A stretch of 64,000 nucleotides of DNA, from the NCBI GenBank assembly GCA_966185765.1, contig CBIFVZ010000001.1, positions 1-64,000 of the forward strand, written 5' to 3'. How positions within the stretch are numbered: the first letter of the stretch is position 1; every line of letters starts with the position of its first letter. The DNA comes from CBIFVZ01 sp966185765 (lineage in GTDB: Bacteria > Pseudomonadota > Gammaproteobacteria > Enterobacterales > Enterobacteriaceae). Made by a program: the position numbers and the translations under genes. Under the pieces are notes generated by a model. It did not search any database. It saw only the letters and a list, made by a program, of their open reading frames with translations, and was not told the DNA's origin. This document shows positions 8,898-17,872 of this stretch, in pieces.

Positions 8898-9572
8898 ATG
8901 CCACCGCCCTTTGAACAGATGTTTACAAAACACCTTCCCACCGAGTGGATATAGCACTGCCTGACGTTTTATGAACGTGCGCCCTTTCGCCATCGCCGTC
9001 TGAAGCTGGGTGCTGATGGCGAGGCGAATTTGAACCTGCCAGTCCGCAACAATATGGTGGCAGATTCAGAGAGAAATTACGGCTCAGACGACAGGCTGCT
9101 GAAGCTGAAAGTATCCCCTCAGGCCTGGAAAAAGAATCCGTTATAGCCGGAGTTCTGGTATGCCCGGGCGGTGACATATGAACTGAATGGTGTGGAATAA
9201 GCCTTACTGACATTGCTGGCGCCTGACCGCTATAAAGCAAAAGAGGTGGCAGAGCTTTATCACTCATGATGGGAAATCGAAGTCGGGTTCAGAAACCTGA
9301 AAAGCAGATTTCTGGATAATGCGCTGGTGCTGAGAAGCCGTAAGGTCGGACTGGTGGAGCTGTAGGGGGCATGCTGCCTGGCGTATAACCTGGTACGTCG
9401 TGAAGCGACCAGGGCGGTAGAAAAACGCATAAAAACGCCCTCAGAAATGAGTTTTACGTTCGCGTTCCAGTTCATCATGACAGAAATGATAGTGCCGGTA
9501 AATACGGTATTACCGGGGGCAATCCCGAAACGGCTGGAACATCTGGGGGGAATCTGGTTGCGGTATTCATAA
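8898..9572 (+). pseudogene. IS4-family transposase relic, multiple stops
   Basis: One reading frame over 675 bp reads as the C-terminal half of an IS4-type DDE transposase: LLKLKVSPQAWKKNP, then the YREK-region equivalent WEIEVGFRNLKS, then LRSRKVGLVEL and LAYNLVRREATRAVEKR. Five in-frame stops (TAG, TAG, TAA, TGA, TAG) interrupt it, yet the frame itself never shifts. The N-terminal part and the element ends are not recognisable. E. coli K-12 carries an IS4-like relic (insZ/ychG) in the same tdk-adhE gap, so this may be an old shared insertion. It cannot encode an active enzyme without stop readthrough. Confidence 0.85.
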
Positions 9573-9607
9573 CAAACCGCCCCCGACCATCAAGGCCGGG
9601 GGCGGTT
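9573..9607 (-). terminator. Probable adhE terminator hairpin
   Basis: An 11-bp perfect GC-rich stem AACCGCCCCCG / CGGGGGCGGTT (9575-9585, 9597-9607) with an 11-nt loop. On the minus strand it is followed by TTGTTATG, a weak U-tract, about 100 bp beyond the adhE stop. It could also be an end structure of the transposase relic. Confidence 0.55.
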
Positions 9608-9708
9608 AAGATATCAAAACCCGCTATCTGGTGAACTTCCGTGCCGCTGCGCTTAAGTGAACGGCATTGCGCCAAATGGCGGGTTTTTTACAGGCTTTCA
9701 GTTAACCA

Positions 9709-12384
9709 TTAAGCGGTCTTCTTCGCTTTCTTGTCAGCTTTAGCAGGTACGGCAGTTTTCTCGTTTGTGACTTCACCTTCGGTGTACTCACGGCCGTAGT
9801 AGGTATCCAGCAGAATCTGCTTCAGTTCGGAAATCAGCGGATAACGCGGGTTAGCGCCTGTGCACTGGTCGTCGAACGCATCTTCAGACAGTTTATCGAC
9901 ATGTGCCAGGAAGTCAGCTTCCTGAACGCCTGCTTCACGAATAGATTTCGGAATACCCAGCTCAGCTTTCAGCGTATCCAGCCATGCCAGTAGTTTCTCA
10001 ATCTTAACCGCAGTACGGTCACCTGCAGCGGTCAGGCCAAGGTGGTCGGCAATTTCAGCATAACGGCGGCGCGCCTGCGGGCGGTCATACTGGCTGAACG
10101 CGGTCTGTTTAGTCGGGTTGTCATTCGCGTTATAGCGGATAACGTTACCGATAAGCAGGGCGTTGGCAAGGCCGTGCGGGATGTGGAACTGTGAACCCAG
10201 CTTGTGTGCCATTGAGTGGCACACGCCCAGGAAGGCGTTAGCAAACGCGATACCGGCAATAGTCGCTGCACTGTGCACACGCTCACGGGCAACCGGGTTT
10301 TTCGCGCCTTCGTTGTAAGAGGCTGGCAGGTTTTCTTTGAGCAATTTCAGCGCCTGCAACGCCTGGCCGTCAGAGAATTCACTTGCCAGTACAGAAACAT
10401 AGGCTTCCAGCGCGTGGGTTACCGCATCCAGGCCACCAAAGGCGCACAGGGATTTCGGCATATCCATCACCAGGTTGGCGTCTACAATCGCCATGTCCGG
10501 GGTCAGTGCGTAATCTGCCAGCGGATATTTCTGGCCGGTGGCATCGTCAGTCACAACCGCAAATGGAGTCACTTCAGAACCGGTACCGGAAGTGGTAGTG
10601 ATGGCAATCATCTTCGCCTTCACGCCCATTTTCGGGAACTTGTAGATACGTTTACGGATATCCATAAAGCGCAGCGCCAGTTCTTCGAAGTGCGTTTCCG
10701 GGTGCTCGTACATGACCCACATGATTTTAGCTGCGTCCATCGGGGAACCACCGCCCAGGGCAATGATGACGTCTGGCTTAAACGAGTTCGCAAGTTCTGC
10801 GCCTTTACGCACAATGCTCAGCGTTGGGTCAGCTTCAACTTCAAAGAACACTTCCGTTTCAACGCCCGCCGCTTTCAGCACAGAGGTAATCTGGTCAGCA
10901 TAGCCGTTGTTAAACAGGAAACGGTCGGTCACGATAAGCGCACGTTTGTGGCCATCGGTCACGACCTCATCCAGAGCGATAGGCAGGGAACCACGGCGGA
11001 AGTAGATAGATTTCGGAAGTTTATGCCACAACATGTTTTCAGCTCGTTTAGCGACGGTTTTCTTGTTGATCAGGTGCTTCGGACCAACGTTTTCAGAGAT
11101 GGAGTTACCACCCCAGGAACCACAACCCAGCGTCAGGGACGGGGCGAGCTTGAAGTTGTACAAATCACCGATACCACCCTGAGACGCCGGGGTATTGATA
11201 AGGATACGCGCGGTTTTCATTTTGTTGCCAAACAGCGCAACACGCTGCGGCTGGTTGTCCTGGTCGGTATACAGGCAGGAGGTGTGGCCGATACCGCCCA
11301 TTTCCACCAGTTTCTCTGCTTTATTAACGGCATCGTCAAAGTCTTTAGCACGGTACATCGCCAGAGTCGGAGACAGTTTTTCGTGGGCAAACGGCTCGCT
11401 TTCATCAACCAGAGAGACTTCACCAATCAGAATCTTGGTACTGGCTGGCACAGTCAGGCCTGCCATTTCGGCGATTTTAGTCGCAGGCTGACCTACGATA
11501 GCGGCGTTCAGTGCGCCGTTTTTCAGGATGATGTCCTGAACAGCTTTCAGCTCTTTACCCTGCAGCAGGTAGCCGCCGTGGGTAGCAAAACGCTCGCGCA
11601 CGGCATCATAAACAGAATCAACAACAACAACAGACTGTTCAGAGGCGCAGATAACACCGTTGTCGAAGGTTTTGGACATCAGAATTGAAGCAACCGCGCG
11701 TTTGATATCTGCGGTTTCATCAATGACTACCGGCGTGTTACCTGCACCAACGCCGATAGCCGGTTTGCCGGAACTGTACGCTGCTTTAACCATGCCCGGG
11801 CCACCGGTGGCCAGAATCAGGTTAATGTCCGGGTGGTGCATCAGGGCGTTAGACAGTTCAACAGACGGTTGATCAATCCAGCCAATCAGGTCTTTCGGCG
11901 CGCCAGCGGCGATGGCTGCCTGCAGCACAATATCAGCGGCTTTGTTGGTCGCTTCTTTCGCACGCGGATGTGGGGAAAAAATGATAGCGTTACGGGTTTT
12001 AAGGCTAATCAGCGACTTAAAGATAGCAGTTGAGGTCGGGTTTGTGGTTGGGACAATACCACAAATGATGCCGATAGGCTCCGCGATAGTAATGGTGCCG
12101 AAAGTATCATCGGTTTCAAGAATACCGCAGGTTTTTTCGTCTTTGTAGGCGTTGTAGATATACTCGGAAGCAAAGTGGTTTTTGATCACTTTATCTTCGA
12201 TAATACCCATACCGGACTCGGCAACGGCCATTTTCGCAAGGGGGATTCGAGCATCTGCAGCAGCCAGAGCGGCGGCGCGGAAGATTTTATCAACCTGTTC
12301 TTGGGTGAAGTTGGCATATTCACGCTGGGCTTTTTTTACGCGTTCAACCAGTGCGTTAAGTTCAGCGATATTAGTAACAGCCAT
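9709..12384 (-). CDS. adhE: Bifunctional aldehyde-alcohol dehydrogenase
   Basis: Fermentative enzyme reducing acetyl-CoA to acetaldehyde to ethanol with NADH and forming spirosomes. The 891-residue length matches E. coli. The N-terminal half (1-440) is a CoA-acylating aldehyde dehydrogenase with catalytic Cys in DNGVICASEQ; the C-terminal half (about 450-870) is an iron-dependent alcohol dehydrogenase with GGGSPMDAAK and the metal ligands in HSMAHKLGSQFHIPHG. The C-terminal tail is Lys/Ala-rich. The ATG at 12384 has AGGAG upstream. Its leader carries a long inverted repeat (separate entry). Confidence 0.98.
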   Translation of the reverse strand: MAVTNIAELNALVERVKKAQREYANFTQEQVDKIFRAAALAAADARIPLAKMAVAESGMGIIEDKVIKNHFASEYIYNAYKDEKTCGILETDDTFGTITIAEPIGIICGIVPTTNPTSTAIFKSLISLKTRNAIIFSPHPRAKEATNKAADIVLQAAIAAGAPKDLIGWIDQPSVELSNALMHHPDINLILATGGPGMVKAAYSSGKPAIGVGAGNTPVVIDETADIKRAVASILMSKTFDNGVICASEQSVVVVDSVYDAVRERFATHGGYLLQGKELKAVQDIILKNGALNAAIVGQPATKIAEMAGLTVPASTKILIGEVSLVDESEPFAHEKLSPTLAMYRAKDFDDAVNKAEKLVEMGGIGHTSCLYTDQDNQPQRVALFGNKMKTARILINTPASQGGIGDLYNFKLAPSLTLGCGSWGGNSISENVGPKHLINKKTVAKRAENMLWHKLPKSIYFRRGSLPIALDEVVTDGHKRALIVTDRFLFNNGYADQITSVLKAAGVETEVFFEVEADPTLSIVRKGAELANSFKPDVIIALGGGSPMDAAKIMWVMYEHPETHFEELALRFMDIRKRIYKFPKMGVKAKMIAITTTSGTGSEVTPFAVVTDDATGQKYPLADYALTPDMAIVDANLVMDMPKSLCAFGGLDAVTHALEAYVSVLASEFSDGQALQALKLLKENLPASYNEGAKNPVARERVHSAATIAGIAFANAFLGVCHSMAHKLGSQFHIPHGLANALLIGNVIRYNANDNPTKQTAFSQYDRPQARRRYAEIADHLGLTAAGDRTAVKIEKLLAWLDTLKAELGIPKSIREAGVQEADFLAHVDKLSEDAFDDQCTGANPRYPLISELKQILLDTYYGREYTEGEVTNEKTAVPAKADKKAKKTA

Positions 12385-12407
12385 AATGCTCTCCTGGTAA
12401 TGTTAAA

Positions 12408-12503
12408 CTCTTTTAGTAAATCAGCTGCCGAGAAATTCAGTATAGTTCTCTGTCTGCAGCTTGCTTTAGCGAATCCACGATGGATGCTGATTTACTAAAA
12501 GAG
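12408..12503 (-). promoter_or_regulatory. adhE 5'UTR long stem-loop
   Basis: An 18-bp perfect inverted repeat, arms 12408-12425 and 12486-12503, would fold the minus-strand adhE leader into a long stem with a 60-nt loop, its base about 10 nt upstream of the AGGAG ribosome-binding site. Published work on E. coli adhE shows that a leader stem-loop hides the ribosome-binding site and that RNase III is needed for efficient translation. The same control is inferred here. Confidence 0.75.
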
Positions 12504-12582
12504 CCTTACCATAAACATCATTATGATGAATTTATAATCCCTGGTGGCAGAACTAAGGCTACTTCCTTCTGAGTATATTTAA

Positions 12583-12641
12583 TGTGATCTATATCAATTT
12601 TTGTCGATGCTGACACCTTTCAGCAAGTGATTGCGATCACA
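12583..12641. promoter_or_regulatory. Two CRP/FNR-type dyads between adhE and ychE
   Basis: TGTGA-TCTATA-TCAAT (12583-12598) and AGTGA-TTGCGA-TCACA (12626-12641) both follow the CRP layout TGTGA-N6-TCACA, with centres 43 bp apart. The second has a single mismatch; the first also resembles an FNR site. They lie upstream of both divergent genes, so the target is uncertain. Confidence 0.5.
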
Positions 12642-12836
12642 TGTCGCTAGTCCTTTATAAGTAGTCACATCCGGCCTACTTTTTGCTGTATAGAATTCAA
12701 CATATAAATAACATTGCCGTTTTTTAGGCCTTTATTGCGAAAGTGTAAAAGTCACGCGAATAAATCAAATGGCGTAACGGGGCATTTTCCATTACATTAC
12801 GCAGGCCTTTTTTGTTCATTTCTGGAGCATCTTCTG

Positions 12837-13472
12837 GTGTTCGATATTGCTATCTATTTTAAATTTTTTATTGGCCTGTTTGCGCTGGTAAACCCGGTTG
12901 GCATCATCCCGGTTTTTATTAGCATGACCAGCTATCAGGCTGCCCCTGCCAGGAATAAGACGAACCTCACTGCCAACCTTTCTGTGGCGATTATTCTGTG
13001 GACGTCGCTGTTTCTGGGCGACGGTATTTTGCAGATATTCGGCATCTCTATTGACTCCTTTCGAATTGCCGGTGGGATTCTGGTTGTGACGATTGCTATG
13101 TCAATGATCAGCGGAAAGTTGGGGGAAGATAAACAGAACAAGCAGGAAAAATCAGAAACCGCCATTCGTGAAAGTGTGGGGGTCGTACCGTTGGCCCTGC
13201 CGCTAATGGCGGGACCCGGGGCTATCAGCTCCACCATCGTCTGGGGCACGCGTTATAACTCCTGGGGTAATCTTTTAGGGTTTTCACTGGCTATCGCTAT
13301 TTTTGCCCTGTGCTGTTGGTTGCTGTTCCGGGCTGCGCCCTGGCTGGTGAGGCTCCTGGGACAAACCGGGATTAACGTTATCACGCGTATCATGGGCTTA
13401 CTGCTGATGGCGCTGGGTATCGAGTTTATCATTACCGGGATTAAAGCGAGCTTTCCAGGACTATTGACCTGA
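12837..13472 (+). CDS. ychE: MarC-family inner membrane protein YchE
   Basis: A 211-residue integral membrane protein of the MarC/UPF0056 family with about six hydrophobic segments; function unknown despite the old multiple-antibiotic-resistance name. Family hallmarks visible are FALVNPVGIIPVF near the N terminus and PLALPLMAGPGAIS in the middle. Similarity to E. coli YchE starts at YFKFFIGLF, and no ATG fits; the GTG at 12837, with GGAG nine bases upstream, is the best start. A longer frame from 12714 lacks family support. Its terminator holds repeat copy 1. Confidence 0.9.
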   Translation: MFDIAIYFKFFIGLFALVNPVGIIPVFISMTSYQAAPARNKTNLTANLSVAIILWTSLFLGDGILQIFGISIDSFRIAGGILVVTIAMSMISGKLGEDKQNKQEKSETAIRESVGVVPLALPLMAGPGAISSTIVWGTRYNSWGNLLGFSLAIAIFALCCWLLFRAAPWLVRLLGQTGINVITRIMGLLLMALGIEFIITGIKASFPGLLT

Positions 13473-13493
13473 TTCAGTACTTCCATCAGTAAA

Positions 13494-13682
13494 AAGCGCA
13501 GCAGAAATGCTGCGCTTCAGATTGTTGACAATGAAGGAAAAAAACGTGGTTTTTCCTTCTTGTGGTCAGCAGATGAAAATCAATGAATTGATTTTCCTTA
13601 TTTTTTATTGGGTGTCATTCACCCTGTCTGAGACAGGGTGGGGTAAGGCATCAGTCTCAAGCGCAGCAGAGATGCTGCGCTT
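13494..13682 (+). repeat. Terminator-nested repeat, copy 1 (ychE)
   Basis: Core 13518-13658 (141 bp), from CAGATTGTTGAC to CATCAGTCTC, with imperfect terminal inverted repeats. It contains hairpins at 13533-13559, 13575-13596 (GAAAATCAAT / ATTGATTTTC) and 13620-13640 (CACCCTGT / ACAGGGTG). It is flanked by two copies of one terminator hairpin, 13494-13517 and 13659-13682, differing at a single loop base; only the distal copy is followed by a T-run. The hairpin belongs to ychE, whose stop is 21 bp upstream. Confidence 0.9.
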
Positions 13683-14300
13683 TTTTTGTAATAAAAAAAA
13701 CCTTTAGCAGGACATTAGAAGTGATTTCATGGTGTTGCGATGCAATATGCCATCCCCACCTGACTTCGCCATCAGATATGCTTGCCGCTTTTAAGAGCGA
13801 ATGCTATTAGTAGCACTTAATCATTTCACAGATAAAACATACTGAAAATGCAAGAGAAATTAGCATATGTAGCAGTATGGATTTGGTTGCGGGTCAATAA
13901 TGCAAACAGACCCTTTCCCCTGAATTACCGGGCTGCTGAGGCGATGATATGAGCGTGATTGATCGTAGCGTAATTACGCTTTAGCCCTAAAGGAGAACCA
14001 GTTAACAATTTTGCAAACCTCGGTGGCGATGTATCAGCGCTTTTGATATTTTCCGGCTCACGTTACTCCTGAAAGGCTTCACCGGATAACAGTAATTTTA
14101 CCGGATTATCTGTGCATTTTATTGCTGCTGGTGGCGTCGTTCGCTGTTGCCCGTGGCTGGTGCCACATATTATCTGGAGTGTCGGGTTGGCTATTGAAGC
14201 AACCCGTTGCGATAACCTCTAAATGCAGTACGTTCCTGCTTTTATGGGAAAACGAGCCGGTCATGGTGCCGGTAATAAGAATGAGCGGAGTAACTTCACA
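13683..14300 (+). promoter_or_regulatory. oppA upstream region
   Basis: About 600 bp with no supportable gene. It should hold the opp promoter and a leader; in E. coli and Salmonella the oppA leader is repressed by the GcvB small RNA through a CA-rich site near the start codon, and CACAATGACCAACACGAC at 14297-14314 is such a CA-rich stretch. A dyad GCGTAATTACGC lies at about 13969-13980. No promoter is placed confidently. Confidence 0.45.
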
Positions 14301-15932
14301 ATGACCAACACGACAAAAATAAACCTGATTGCCGCGGCATTACTGGCTGCATTTGCCGTGCCGGGTGCAGCGAAAGCTGCACAGGTTCCGGCTGGGGTAG
14401 AGCTGGCGCAAAAGCAAACGCTGGTACGTAATAATGGTTCGGAAATACAGTCGCTCGACCCGCATAAAATTGAGGGCGTGCCGGAATCCAATATCAACCG
14501 CGATTTATTTGAAGGCCTACTTATCAGCGACCCACAAGGGCGCCCAGTGGCCGGTGTGGCAGAAAAGTGGGAGAACCAGGACTTCAAAGTCTGGACCTTC
14601 CATTTACGCAAAGACGCCAAATGGTCCAACGGTGAGCCGGTGACGGCCCAGGACTTTGTCTACAGCTGGCAGCGTCTGGCAACGCCGGATACCGCTTCAC
14701 CGTACGCAAGCTATCTGCAATATGGTCACATCGCAAACGTTGATGACATTATCGCAGGTAAGAAAAAACCGTCTGAGCTGGGCGTGAAGGCGCTTAATGA
14801 CCAGACCCTTCAGGTGACGCTAAGTGAGCCGGTGCCGTATTTCTACAAGCTGCTGGTGCACTCCTCAATGTCACCTGTGCCAAAAGCAGCGATTGAGAAA
14901 TTTGGTGAGAAATGGACTCAGCCAGGCAATATCGTCAGTAACGGTGCGTATACGCTGAAGTCCTGGGTGGTGAACGAACGCATGGTGCTGGCGCGCAATC
15001 CGCAGTACTGGGACAACGCGAAAACCGTGATTGAACAGGTGACATTCCTGCCTATTGCCTCTGAAGTGACTGACGTTAACCGCTATCGCAGCGGTGAAAT
15101 CGACATGACCTATAACTACCTGCCAATTGAGCTATTCCAGAAACTTAAAAAAGAGATCCCCAAAGAGGTTCACGCCGATCCTTATCTGTGCACCTATTAC
15201 TATGAAATCAACAACCAGAAAGCGCCGTTTAACGATGTCCGGGTGCGCACCGCGCTGAAGCTGGGTATGGACAGGGACATCATCGTCAACAAGGTGAAAA
15301 ACCAGGGCGATCTGCCTGCATTTGGTTATACGCCGCCTTACATTGATGGTGCAAAACTGACGAAGCCGCAATGGTTTGGCTGGACGCAGGAAAAACGTAA
15401 TGAAGAAGCACGTAAACTGCTGCAGGAAGCCGGTTACGGTAAAGACAAACCGCTGACCTTTAATCTGCTCTATAACACCTCTGATTTGCATAAGAAGCTG
15501 GCGATTGCCGCGTCGTCCATCTGGTCTAAAAACCTTGGCGTAAAAGTGAAGCTGGAAAATCAGGAATGGAAAACGTTTCTTGATACCCGTCATCAGGGCA
15601 ATTTTGATGTGGCGCGCGCAGGGTGGTGTGCCGATTACAACGAACCGACGGCATTCCTGAACACCATGCTTTCCAACAGCTCTAACAACACCTCGCATTA
15701 TAAGAGTCCGGCGTTTGATAAACTGCTGGCTCAGGCGTTGCAGGCAACGGATGACGCGCAGCGAGCCGAGATTTATAACCAGGCCGAGCAGCAGCTGGAT
15801 AAAGATTCGGTGATTACGCCGCTGTTCTATTACGTAAACGCACGTCTGGTTAAACCGTGGGTCGGCGGTTACACCGGCAAAGACCCGCTGGATAATACGC
15901 ATACCAAAGATATGTACATTATTAAACATTGA
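14301..15932 (+). CDS. oppA: Periplasmic oligopeptide-binding protein
   Basis: Binds peptides of two to five residues with little side-chain preference and delivers them to OppBCDF. The 543-residue length equals E. coli OppA. The signal peptide is clear: MTNTTKINLIAAALLAAF..., with cleavage expected after AAKA. The SBP family 5 fold is marked by DLFEGLLISDPQGRPVAGVAEKWE and the late AGWCADYNEPTAF. The ATG at 14301 has GCGGAG upstream; an in-frame ATG at 14223 would put 26 residues before the signal peptide. It heads the opp operon, 84 bp before oppB. Confidence 0.97.
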   Translation: MTNTTKINLIAAALLAAFAVPGAAKAAQVPAGVELAQKQTLVRNNGSEIQSLDPHKIEGVPESNINRDLFEGLLISDPQGRPVAGVAEKWENQDFKVWTFHLRKDAKWSNGEPVTAQDFVYSWQRLATPDTASPYASYLQYGHIANVDDIIAGKKKPSELGVKALNDQTLQVTLSEPVPYFYKLLVHSSMSPVPKAAIEKFGEKWTQPGNIVSNGAYTLKSWVVNERMVLARNPQYWDNAKTVIEQVTFLPIASEVTDVNRYRSGEIDMTYNYLPIELFQKLKKEIPKEVHADPYLCTYYYEINNQKAPFNDVRVRTALKLGMDRDIIVNKVKNQGDLPAFGYTPPYIDGAKLTKPQWFGWTQEKRNEEARKLLQEAGYGKDKPLTFNLLYNTSDLHKKLAIAASSIWSKNLGVKVKLENQEWKTFLDTRHQGNFDVARAGWCADYNEPTAFLNTMLSNSSNNTSHYKSPAFDKLLAQALQATDDAQRAEIYNQAEQQLDKDSVITPLFYYVNARLVKPWVGGYTGKDPLDNTHTKDMYIIKH

Positions 15933-15940
15933 TGGCAATT

Positions 15941-15966
15941 CGCGGGGCGGGCGGCAGCTTTCCCCG
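15941..15966 (+). repeat. GC-rich hairpin between oppA and oppB
   Basis: CGCGGGG and CCCCGC can pair (15941-15947, 15961-15966) around a loop in the 84-bp oppA-oppB gap. Such 3' structures commonly stabilise the abundant binding-protein message relative to the membrane genes; this role is inferred. Confidence 0.4.
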
Positions 15967-16016
15967 CAGTGTCTTAATTCACAGCTCGTTCAAGGCACAG
16001 GCCACAAGGTGGGGCA

Positions 16017-16937
16017 ATGTTGAAATTTATTCTTCGTCGCTGTCTGGAAGCGATACCGACGCTATTTATCCTTATCACCCTTTCTTTTTTTATGATGCGT
16101 CTTGCGCCCGGCAGCCCGTTTACGGGTGAGCGCAATCTACCGCCGGAAGTGATGGCCAATATCGAGGCCAAATACCATCTTAACGATCCTATCATGACCC
16201 AGTACTTCAATTACCTGAAGCAGCTGGCACACGGTGATTTTGGCCCTTCATTTAAATATAAAGATTATTCAGTAAATGACCTGGTAGCATCCTCTTTCCC
16301 GGTCTCGGCAAAGCTCGGCGCTGCGGCATTTCTGATGGCGGTTTTCTTTGGCGTGAGTGCTGGTGTGATAGCGGCGCTTAAGCAGAATACCAAATGGGAT
16401 TTTGCGGTGATGGGGTTTGCGATGACGGGGGTCGTGATACCCGGCTTTGTGGTAGCGCCGCTGCTGGTGCTCATTTTCTCCATCACGCTTAAATGGCTAC
16501 CCGGCGGAGGCTGGAACGGTGGGGCGCTGAAGTTCATGATTTTGCCAATGGTGGCGCTGTCACTTGCTTACATCGCCAGCATTGCACGCATTACACGAGG
16601 TTCCATGATTGAAGTGCTGCATGCTAACTTCATTCGCACCGCACGTGCTAAAGGGCTGCCGATGCGGCGCATCATTTTGCGTCACGCACTGCGTCCGGCG
16701 TTGCTGCCGGTACTGTCTTATATGGGACCGGCATTTGTAGGCATTATCACTGGCTCTATGGTGATTGAGACCATCTTCGGCCTGCCGGGCATTGGTCAGT
16801 TGTTCGTTAACGGCGCCCTTAACCGCGACTACTCTCTGGTGCTGAGTCTGACGATTCTGGTTGGTGCGCTGACCATTTTGTTTAACGCTGTGGTTGATGT
16901 GCTGTACGCCGTTATTGACCCGAAAATTCGCTACTGA
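16017..16937 (+). CDS. oppB: Oligopeptide ABC transporter permease OppB
   Basis: One of two inner-membrane channel subunits of the oligopeptide importer, 306 residues as in E. coli. It has an N-terminal membrane helix (RRCLEAIPTLFILITLSFFMM), then the PGSPF segment typical of DppB/OppB proteins, four or five more helices, and the coupling-helix EAA motif ARAKGLPMRRIILRHALRP that contacts the ATPases. The start ATG at 16017 gives MLKFILRRCLEAIPT, the family N terminus. oppC follows after 15 bp. Confidence 0.97.
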   Translation: MLKFILRRCLEAIPTLFILITLSFFMMRLAPGSPFTGERNLPPEVMANIEAKYHLNDPIMTQYFNYLKQLAHGDFGPSFKYKDYSVNDLVASSFPVSAKLGAAAFLMAVFFGVSAGVIAALKQNTKWDFAVMGFAMTGVVIPGFVVAPLLVLIFSITLKWLPGGGWNGGALKFMILPMVALSLAYIASIARITRGSMIEVLHANFIRTARAKGLPMRRIILRHALRPALLPVLSYMGPAFVGIITGSMVIETIFGLPGIGQLFVNGALNRDYSLVLSLTILVGALTILFNAVVDVLYAVIDPKIRY

Positions 16938-16952
16938 TGCGGGAGCTGACTG

Positions 16953-17861
16953 ATGATGTTTAGTAAAAAAAGCAGCGTCGTGCTGGAGAATTTTAGCGAG
17001 CAACTTGAGGTGGAAGGGCGCAGCCTGTGGCAGGATGCTCGTCGGCGTTTTATGCACAACCGCGCGGCGCTGGCGAGCCTGGTTGTGCTGACGTTGATTG
17101 CGCTGTTTGTCATTCTGGCACCGATACTGTCGCCATTTGCTTACGATGATACCGACTGGGCAATGATGTCGGCAGCACCGGATGTGGCATCGGGTCACTA
17201 TTTTGGTACCGATTCGTCCGGGCGTGATTTGCTGGTACGTGTGGCGATTGGCGGGCGTATTTCGCTGATGGTGGGGGTGGCTGCCGCACTGGTCGCGGTA
17301 GTAGTCGGCACGCTGTACGGCTCTGTGTCGGGCTACTGTGGCGGGCGCGTGGATTCGGTCATGATGCGCTTGCTGGAAATCCTCAACTCCTTTCCGTTTA
17401 TGTTCTTCGTTATTCTGTTGGTAACCTTTTTCGGCCAGAACATCTTCCTGATTTTCGTGGCTATCGGCATGGTGTCCTGGCTCGACATGGCGCGTATCGT
17501 GCGTGGGCAGACCTTAAGCCTGCGTCGCAAAGAATTTATTGAAGCCGCCCAAGTCGGCGGCGTATCAACTACCAGCATTGTACTGCGCCACATTGTGCCT
17601 AATGTGCTTGGCGTGGTGGTGGTTTACGCGTCTTTGCTGGTGCCGGGGATGATTTTGTTTGAATCGTTCCTGAGCTTCCTGGGACTTGGCACGCAGGAGC
17701 CGCTTAGCAGTTGGGGCGCACTACTGAGCGATGGGGCAAACTCAATGGAAGTTTCACCCTGGTTGCTGTTGTTTCCGGCCGGATTTCTGGTGGTGACGTT
17801 GTTTTGTTTTAACTTCATTGGCGACGGTTTGCGCGACGCCCTTGACCCGAAAGACCGCTGA
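16953..17861 (+). CDS. oppC: Oligopeptide ABC transporter permease OppC
   Basis: Second channel subunit, 302 residues, almost identical to E. coli OppC. It has a cytoplasmic N-terminal stretch with EVEGRSLWQDARRRFMHNRAA, a first helix at about 40-60, a periplasmic loop with HYFGTDSSGRD, five further helices and the EAA loop EAAQVGGVSTTSIVLRHIVP. Two adjacent ATGs are possible; the first at 16953 fits MM-S/LSKK of relatives. It lies 11 bp before oppD. Confidence 0.97.
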   Translation: MMFSKKSSVVLENFSEQLEVEGRSLWQDARRRFMHNRAALASLVVLTLIALFVILAPILSPFAYDDTDWAMMSAAPDVASGHYFGTDSSGRDLLVRVAIGGRISLMVGVAAALVAVVVGTLYGSVSGYCGGRVDSVMMRLLEILNSFPFMFFVILLVTFFGQNIFLIFVAIGMVSWLDMARIVRGQTLSLRRKEFIEAAQVGGVSTTSIVLRHIVPNVLGVVVVYASLLVPGMILFESFLSFLGLGTQEPLSSWGALLSDGANSMEVSPWLLLFPAGFLVVTLFCFNFIGDGLRDALDPKDR

Positions 17862-17872
17862 GGAGTAAGCCT

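Noticed and set aside
9670..9687. CGCC-AAAT-GGCG followed by TTTTTT as a plus-strand terminator
   Set aside because: The stem has only four pairs and no plus-strand gene reads into it except the dead transposase relic.
10216..11688. 490-codon plus-strand frame opposite adhE
   Set aside because: Lies entirely antisense to the well-conserved adhE; composition is that of a reversed coding strand, with no domain and no family resemblance.
13494..13682. Reading the terminator-nested repeats as ERIC, REP/BIME or a CRISPR-like array
   Set aside because: The core does not match the ERIC or REP consensus as I know them, copies are single and kilobases apart, and there are no spacers or cas genes.
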